Position numbers and translations under genes: made by a program
Assembly: GCF_000819785.1 (NCBI RefSeq)
Contig: NZ_CDBK01000042.1
Span: 59,235-123,234, forward strand
Direction of reading: 5' to 3'
Length of the DNA stretch: 64,000 bases
DNA from: Aeromonas caviae
GTDB taxonomy: Bacteria > Pseudomonadota > Gammaproteobacteria > Enterobacterales > Aeromonadaceae
Part shown: in pieces, positions 58,832 through 64,000 of the stretch
Layout: each line of letters opens with the position of its first letter
How positions within the stretch are numbered: the stretch's first letter is position 1
Notes under the pieces: generated by a model
The model's database searches: none
What the model saw: only the letters and a program-made list of their open reading frames with translations
Told to the model about the DNA's origin: nothing

Positions 58832-59011
58832 ATGGCTAACACTGTAAAAGTAACTCAAACTCGCAGCTCTATCGGCCGTCTGCCAAAGCACAAGGCGACT
58901 CTGCGTGGTCTGGGTCTGCGTCGCATTGGTCACACCGTTGAGCTGGAAGATACTCCCTGCGTACGCGGCATGATCAACCAGGTTTATTACATGGTTAAGG
59001 TGGAGGGCTAA
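58832..59011 (+). CDS. rpmD: Ribosomal protein uL30
   Basis: 59 residues, [20 protein letters not shown] through [16 protein letters not shown] small 50S protein with a ferredoxin-like fold. It sits in its usual place between rpsE and rplO, 6 bp after the first and 2 bp before the second. Confidence 0.97.
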   Translation: MANTVKVTQTRSSIGRLPKHKATLRGLGLRRIGHTVELEDTPCVRGMINQVYYMVKVEG

Positions 59012-59013
59012 GC

Positions 59014-59451
59014 ATGCGTCTGAATACTCTGTCTCCGGCCGCTGGCTCCAAGCGCGTCAAGCACCGTCCGGGCCGTGGTATCGGTTCTGGTCTGGGCAAG
59101 ACCGGTGGTCGTGGTGTTAAAGGTCAGACCTCTCGTTCCGGTGGCGGCAAGGTCCGCAACGGTTTCGAAGGCGGCCAGATGCCTTTGAAAATCCGTCTGC
59201 CGAAGTTCGGTTTCTTCTCTCGCAAATCTTTGGTTTCTGCCGAAGTGCGCCTGAACGAAATCGCCCTGGTAGAAGGTGATGTGGTCGACGTGAGCACTCT
59301 GAAGCAAGCCGGTGTTATTACCAAAAACATCGTGTTCGCTAAAGTTGTTCTGTCTGGCAACATTGACCGTGCTGTGACCGTTCGTGGTCTGTCCGTCACC
59401 AAGGGTGCACGTGCAGCCATCGAGGCCGCTGGCGGTAAAATCGAGGAATAA
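59014..59451 (+). CDS. rplO: Ribosomal protein uL15
   Basis: 145 residues. 50S protein with a long basic N-terminal extension into 23S rRNA ([20 protein letters not shown], then [12 protein letters not shown]) and a globular C-terminal domain. Precedes secY by 8 bp. Confidence 0.98.
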   Translation: MRLNTLSPAAGSKRVKHRPGRGIGSGLGKTGGRGVKGQTSRSGGGKVRNGFEGGQMPLKIRLPKFGFFSRKSLVSAEVRLNEIALVEGDVVDVSTLKQAGVITKNIVFAKVVLSGNIDRAVTVRGLSVTKGARAAIEAAGGKIEE

Positions 59452-59459
59452 TCAGTACA

Positions 59460-60788
59460 ATGGCTAAGAAACCAGGATTGGATGTTAAAGCACAAGGTGG
59501 TCTGAGCGAACTGAAGAGCCGTCTGCTCTTCGTTCTCGGGGCAATTATCGTGTTCCGTGCAGGCTCTTATGTGCCGATCCCTGGTATTGACGCCGCCGTA
59601 CTGGCCGAGTTGTTCCAACAACAGAAGGGCACCATCATTGAGATGTTCAACATGTTCAGTGGTGGTGCACTCTCGCGTGCTTCTATTCTTGCACTGGGGA
59701 TCATGCCGTACATTTCGGCGTCGATTATTATCCAGCTGCTGACTGTGGTTCACCCTGCTCTTGCTGAACTCAAGAAAGAAGGTGAATCCGGCCGTCGCAA
59801 GATTAGCCAATATACCCGTTGGGGCACGCTGGTTTTGGGAACGTTCCAGGCCATTGGTATTGCAACAGGTCTGCCGAATATGATGCAAGGACTCGTGACT
59901 CATCCGGGTTTGGGCTTCTATTTCACAGCCGTTGTGAGTCTGGTCACCGGTACCATGTTCTTGATGTGGTTGGGTGAACAGATTACCGAGCGTGGGATTG
60001 GTAATGGTATCTCGTTGATTATCTTCACAGGTATCGTCGCCGGTCTGCCTCATGCCATTGGCGCTACGGCCGAACAGGCACGTCAAGGGGAATTGCACAT
60101 CCTGCTGTTGTTGTTGCTGGGCTTGATTGTTTTCGCTGTGACTTACTTTGTGGTGTTCGTGGAGCGTGGTCAGCGTCGTATCGTCGTTAACTATGCCAAG
60201 CGTCAACAAGGCCGCCAGGTATTCGCTGCGCAAAGCACACACCTGCCGTTGAAAGTGAATATGGCCGGTGTGATTCCTGCGATTTTCGCATCCAGCATCA
60301 TCCTCTTCCCGGGTACCATTACCTCCTGGTTTGGTCAGGGCGAGGGCAAGATCGCTGACATTCTGCAACAGGTCTCTATGGTCCTGCAGCCGGGTCAGCC
60401 CTTGTACGAGATGCTCTATGCAGCAGCCATTATCTTCTTCTGCTTCTTCTATACCGCGCTGGTGTTCAACCCCCGCGAGACAGCAGATAACCTGAAGAAG
60501 AGTGGAGCCTTTATCCCGGGGATCCGCCCGGGCGAGCAGACAGCACGTTACATCGATAAGGTTATGACTCGCCTGACATTGGCAGGTGCGCTCTATATTA
60601 CCTTTATCTGTCTGGTACCCCAGTTCCTGATGACTGCCTGGAACGTACAGTTCTACTTCGGTGGCACCTCGCTGCTGATTATCGTGGTAGTTATCATGGA
60701 CTTCATGGCTCAGGTTCAGACCCATATGATGTCTCATCAATATGGCGACGTCCTGAGGAAGGCCAACCTGAAGGGCTACGGCCGCTAA
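59460..60788 (+). CDS. secY: Preprotein translocase channel subunit SecY
   Basis: 442 residues with ten transmembrane helices. SecY forms the conducting pore of the SecYEG translocase. The plug region (about 60-72), the [18 protein letters not shown] helix-2 segment and the cytoplasmic loop [20 protein letters not shown] that binds SecA and ribosomes are present. Base composition of its codons is less biased than the flanking ribosomal genes, as usual for secY. Confidence 0.98.
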   Translation: MAKKPGLDVKAQGGLSELKSRLLFVLGAIIVFRAGSYVPIPGIDAAVLAELFQQQKGTIIEMFNMFSGGALSRASILALGIMPYISASIIIQLLTVVHPALAELKKEGESGRRKISQYTRWGTLVLGTFQAIGIATGLPNMMQGLVTHPGLGFYFTAVVSLVTGTMFLMWLGEQITERGIGNGISLIIFTGIVAGLPHAIGATAEQARQGELHILLLLLLGLIVFAVTYFVVFVERGQRRIVVNYAKRQQGRQVFAAQSTHLPLKVNMAGVIPAIFASSIILFPGTITSWFGQGEGKIADILQQVSMVLQPGQPLYEMLYAAAIIFFCFFYTALVFNPRETADNLKKSGAFIPGIRPGEQTARYIDKVMTRLTLAGALYITFICLVPQFLMTAWNVQFYFGGTSLLIIVVVIMDFMAQVQTHMMSHQYGDVLRKANLKGYGR

Positions 60789-60815
60789 AGGTCGGCGTAG
60801 TTACGGAGTTAAGCA

Positions 60816-60929
60816 ATGAAAGTTCGTGCTTCCGTTAAGGCAATCTGCCGTAACTGCAAAATCATCAAGCGTCACGGTGTGGTGCGTGTGATTTGCAGCG
60901 AGCCAAAGCATAAACAGCGCCAAGGCTAA
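60816..60929 (+). CDS. rpmJ: Ribosomal protein bL36, zinc-binding form
   Basis: 37 residues, [20 protein letters not shown] then [17 protein letters not shown]. Zinc ligands C11, C14, C27 and H32 are all present, so this is the zinc-dependent paralog; a zinc-free copy, if any, is elsewhere. Last gene of the spc operon; the ribosome site is ACGGAG. Confidence 0.97.
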   Translation: MKVRASVKAICRNCKIIKRHGVVRVICSEPKHKQRQG

Positions 60930-60946
60930 TTTTTTACGGTTAGTAC

Positions 60947-60975
60947 TTGCAACAAATAGTTGTGCTGGCTAATAT
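60947..60975 (+). promoter_or_regulatory. Alpha operon promoter
   Basis: TTGCAA (60947-60952) and TAATAT (60970-60975) are 17 bp apart, between rpmJ and rpsM. This gives the alpha operon its own start in addition to read-through from spc. Confidence 0.75.
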
Positions 60976-60989
60976 AGCCAGCCAACTTT

Positions 60990-61085
60990 TGTTGTGTATT
61001 GGTTGACCGCCACGTATCCGCTCACGGGCTTTGTGGTGGTCGTTATCTACTATATGTAGGAGTGAATAGTGGCCCGTATCGCTGG
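60990..61085 (+). ncRNA. Alpha operon leader (S4-binding pseudoknot)
   Basis: The leader of rpsM contains GTATCC, then ACGGGCTTT, and ends TAGGAGTGAATAGTGGCCCG over the GTG start, the same ordered blocks as the E. coli alpha operon ribosome binding site that folds into a nested pseudoknot and is repressed by S4. Complementary arms GACCGCCAC and GTGGTGGTC (about 61007-61042) flank the central loop. Confidence 0.82.
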
Positions 61086-61425
61086 CATTAACATTCCTGA
61101 CCATAAACATGCAGTCATTGCGTTGACTGCTATTTATGGCGTCGGTCGTACCCGCTCCAAGGCCATCTGTGCCGCAGCCGGTATCGCTGAGAATGTGAAA
61201 ATTAAAGACCTGGACGAAGCTCAGATCGAGAGTCTGCGTGAACAAGTAGGTAAATTCACCGTCGAAGGTGACCTGCGTCGTCAGATTTCCATGAACATCA
61301 AGCGATTGATGGATCTGGGTTGCTACCGTGGTTTGCGTCACCGTCGTAGCCTGCCTGTTCGTGGTCAACGTACCAAGACCAACGCTCGTACCCGTAAGGG
61401 TCCGCGCAAGGCTATCAAGAAGTAA
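61069..61425 (+). CDS. rpsM: Ribosomal protein uS13
   Basis: 118 residues, equal to E. coli. 30S head protein contacting the P-site tRNA through its basic C-terminal tail ([17 protein letters not shown]). The start is GTG at 61069, embedded in the S4-responsive leader exactly as in E. coli. Confidence 0.98.
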   Translation: MARIAGINIPDHKHAVIALTAIYGVGRTRSKAICAAAGIAENVKIKDLDEAQIESLREQVGKFTVEGDLRRQISMNIKRLMDLGCYRGLRHRRSLPVRGQRTKTNARTRKGPRKAIKK

Positions 61426-61439
61426 CGGGAAGGTAGAAA

Positions 61440-61829
61440 ATGGCTAAAACTCCGACTCGTGCTCGCAAGCGCGTTAAAAAGCAAGTGAGCGACGGTATTG
61501 CGCACGTTCATGCATCTTTCAACAACACAATCGTGACCATTACTGACCGTCAGGGCAATGCTCTGTCTTGGGCTACCTCTGGTGGCTCCGGTTTCCGTGG
61601 TTCCCGTAAGTCCACTCCGTTTGCTGCCCAGGTAGCTGCTGAGCGTGCTGGTGAGATCGCCAAAGAATACGGCGTGAAGAACCTGGAAGTCATGGTCAAA
61701 GGTCCGGGTCCCGGTCGTGAGTCTTCCATCCGCGCTCTGAACGCGGCTGGTTTCCGCATCACTAACATTACTGATGTGACTCCGATCCCGCACAACGGTT
61801 GTCGTCCTCCCAAGAAGCGCCGCGTGTAA
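61440..61829 (+). CDS. rpsK: Ribosomal protein uS11
   Basis: 129 residues. 30S platform protein near the E site. Conserved [20 protein letters not shown] and the C-terminal [18 protein letters not shown]. Confidence 0.98.
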   Translation: MAKTPTRARKRVKKQVSDGIAHVHASFNNTIVTITDRQGNALSWATSGGSGFRGSRKSTPFAAQVAAERAGEIAKEYGVKNLEVMVKGPGPGRESSIRALNAAGFRITNITDVTPIPHNGCRPPKKRRV

Positions 61830-61868
61830 CGCTGTAGCTACTTGGTCTAGGATTGTTGGAGAAAGAAG

Positions 61869-62489
61869 ATGGCAAGATATATCGGTCCTAAGCTTAAGCT
61901 TAGCCGTCGTGAGGGCACCGACCTCTTCCTGAAGTCTGGTGTTCGTGCGATTGATTCTAAGTGCAAGATTGACACCGTTCCTGGTCAACACGGTGCGCGT
62001 AAAGCGCGTCTGTCCGACTACGGTGTGCAACTGCGCGAGAAACAAAAAGTACGTCGTATCTACGGCGTATTGGAAAAACAGTTCCGCAACTACTACCGCG
62101 ACGCTGCCCGTCAAAAGGGTAACACCGGTGAAAACCTGTTGCAGCTGCTGGAAGGTCGTCTGGACAACGTCGTCTACCGCATGGGCTTCGGCGCCACTCG
62201 TGCTGAATCTCGTCAGCTGGTGAGCCACAAAGCCATCATGGTAAACGGCCGCGTTGTGAATGTTCCTTCTTTCCAGGTATCCCCTGAGGACGTGATCTGC
62301 GTTCGCGAGAAGGCTAAGAAGCAAGCGCGTATCAAAGCTTCCCTGGAAGTTGCTGGTCAGCGCGAGAAGCCGACTTGGGTAGAGGTTGACGCTGCTAAGA
62401 TGGAAGGTGCCTTCAAGCGCCTGCCGGAGCGTTCCGACCTGTCTGCCGACATTAACGAACAGCTGATCGTCGAGCTTTACTCCAAGTAA
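61869..62489 (+). CDS. rpsD: Ribosomal protein uS4
   Basis: 206 residues as in E. coli. 30S assembly initiator and accuracy protein; also the translational repressor of the alpha operon. An S4 RNA-binding domain is visible ([20 protein letters not shown] followed by [16 protein letters not shown]). E. coli-type S4 with no N-terminal zinc motif (a single cysteine near residue 32). Confidence 0.98.
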   Translation: MARYIGPKLKLSRREGTDLFLKSGVRAIDSKCKIDTVPGQHGARKARLSDYGVQLREKQKVRRIYGVLEKQFRNYYRDAARQKGNTGENLLQLLEGRLDNVVYRMGFGATRAESRQLVSHKAIMVNGRVVNVPSFQVSPEDVICVREKAKKQARIKASLEVAGQREKPTWVEVDAAKMEGAFKRLPERSDLSADINEQLIVELYSK

Positions 62490-62514
62490 AGCTAGCTTCT
62501 AAAGAGAGGACACA

Positions 62515-63504
62515 ATGCTGGGTTCTGTAACAGATTTTCTTAAACCGCGGCTAGTTGACATCGAGCAAGTTAGCCCGACTCACGCGAAAGTGACTCTCGA
62601 GCCGCTTGAGCGTGGCTTTGGCCACACGCTGGGCAATGCCCTGCGTCGTATTTTGCTGTCATCTATGCCCGGTTGTGCGGTTACTGAAGTCGAGATCGAC
62701 GGAGTACTGCACGAGTACAGCAGCAAAGAAGGTGTACAGGAAGACATTCTTGAAATCCTGCTCAACCTGAAAGGTATCGCTGTGAAGCTGGAAGGCAAGG
62801 ACGAGGTAACTCTGTCCCTGACCAAGTCTGGAACAGGCCCCGTTACCGCTGGTGATATCACTCACGGTGATGAAGTCGAGATCGTAAACCCGGAGCACGT
62901 AATCTGCCACCTGACTGGTGCCAATGCTGAGATCAGCATGCGCCTGAAAGTTCAGCGCGGTCGTGGTTATGTGCCTGCTTCTGCTCGTGTTCACAACGAT
63001 GATGAAGAGCGTCCTATCGGTCGCCTGCTGCTGGACTCCGCGTTCAGCCCCATCGTTCGCATCGCCTACAATGTAGAAGCGGCACGTGTGGAACAGCGCA
63101 CCGACTTGGACAAGCTGGTTATCGACATGGAGACCAATGGTACTCTGGATCCGGAAGAAGCCATCCGTCGTTCCGCCACTATTCTGGCAGAGCAACTGGA
63201 AGCCTTCGTGGATCTGCGCGATGTCAGCGTGCCCGAGAAGAAAGAAGAGAAACCCGAGTTTGATCCGATTCTGCTGCGTCCTGTCGATGATTTGGAGCTG
63301 ACAGTTCGTTCAGCGAACTGTCTGAAGGCAGAAGCTATCCACTATATTGGTGATCTGGTACAGCGTACCGAAGTTGAGTTGCTTAAGACTCCTAACCTCG
63401 GTAAGAAGTCCCTGACTGAGATCAAGGACGTGTTGGCCTCCCGTGGTCTGTCTCTTGGCATGCGCCTTGAGAACTGGCCGCCCGCCAGCATCGCTGACGA
63501 GTAA
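62515..63504 (+). CDS. rpoA: RNA polymerase alpha subunit
   Basis: 329 residues as in E. coli. The N-terminal domain (1-~235) dimerises and assembles polymerase ([20 protein letters not shown]). A flexible linker ([10 protein letters not shown]) leads to the C-terminal domain, which binds UP elements and activators ([20 protein letters not shown], containing the R265-type DNA-contact region). GAGAGGA precedes the ATG. Confidence 0.98.
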
Positions 63505-63535
63505 TCCAGATTACGGGTTTCACAGATTTAGTTAG

Positions 63536-63931
<396 letters not shown>

Positions 63932-63939
63932 TAAAAGAA

Positions 63940-63966
63940 AAAGCCGGGCTTGTCCCGGCTTTTCTT
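63940..63966 (+). terminator. Alpha operon terminator
   Basis: AAAAGCCGGG pairs with CCCGGCTTTT around CTTGT, followed by CTTTT, 9 bp after the rplQ stop. Confidence 0.9.
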
Positions 63967-64000
63967 TTAGTGGATTTTGATACTGCCTCTACTGCCTCTA

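Overview
The window comes from the chromosome of a gammaproteobacterium, most probably Aeromonas or a very close relative. Nearly every protein is close to its Escherichia coli counterpart in length and motif layout. The chromosomal Qnr-type pentapeptide protein, the CsrB-type RNA beside yihI and the CJM1_0395-type metalloprotease also suit Aeromonas. I ran no database search, so the genus is an inference. No prophage, transposase, integrase, CRISPR array, tRNA or rRNA gene was seen. The window is mostly conserved core genome with a few accessory genes.

Layout. Positions 1-3840 hold smg (5' partial), yrdD, tsaC, hemF and aroE. Positions 3841-4822 are a gene-poor RNA region with Spot 42 (spf), a second sRNA-like unit and a further orphan terminator. 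Positions 4823-9473 hold engB, cytochrome c4, a CsrB/CsrC-family RNA and yihI-DUF2489-hemN. After add (9543-10544) comes the nitrogen regulon glnG, glnL, a DUF4124 gene and glnA, all on the minus strand, with a sigma54 promoter and NtrC enhancers. Then come typA, yihY, dtd, a methyltransferase-like gene, fabY, an AsmA-family gene, recG and pssA. A fabY 5' fragment lies upstream of fabY, and the recG 3' end is present in three copies.

Positions 27141-34818 form a gluconate/Entner-Doudoroff island: a GntP-family permease diverges from gntK-edd-eda across a double GntR operator. An AraC-type regulator, a SnoaL-like protein, gntR with its own operator and a Qnr-family gene follow. Next are envC and gpmI (minus strand), yibN-secB-gpsA (plus strand), nfuA, gntX, bioH, a small flagellar-rod-like protein with a zinc-metalloprotease-like partner, tex, greB, ompR-envZ and a DMT transporter. 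Positions 50099-63966 carry the S10, spc and alpha ribosomal protein operons from rpsJ to rplQ, with promoters, an L4-type leader, an S4-type leader and terminators.

How the parts connect. Glutamine synthetase sits with its two-component regulators and carries NtrC sites at both glnA and glnL. Gluconate uptake, phosphorylation and the two Entner-Doudoroff enzymes appear to respond to one GntR repressor. Two global regulatory RNAs lie within about 2.6 kb of each other on either side of engB.

Most unusual observations: the Csr RNA with its upstream GacA/UvrY-type box and IHF-like site; the second sRNA candidate beside Spot 42; the recG 3' tandem triplication (exact 112-bp period); the fabY 5' relic; the palindromic double GntR operator; and the Qnr gene that faces gntR across a GntR site.
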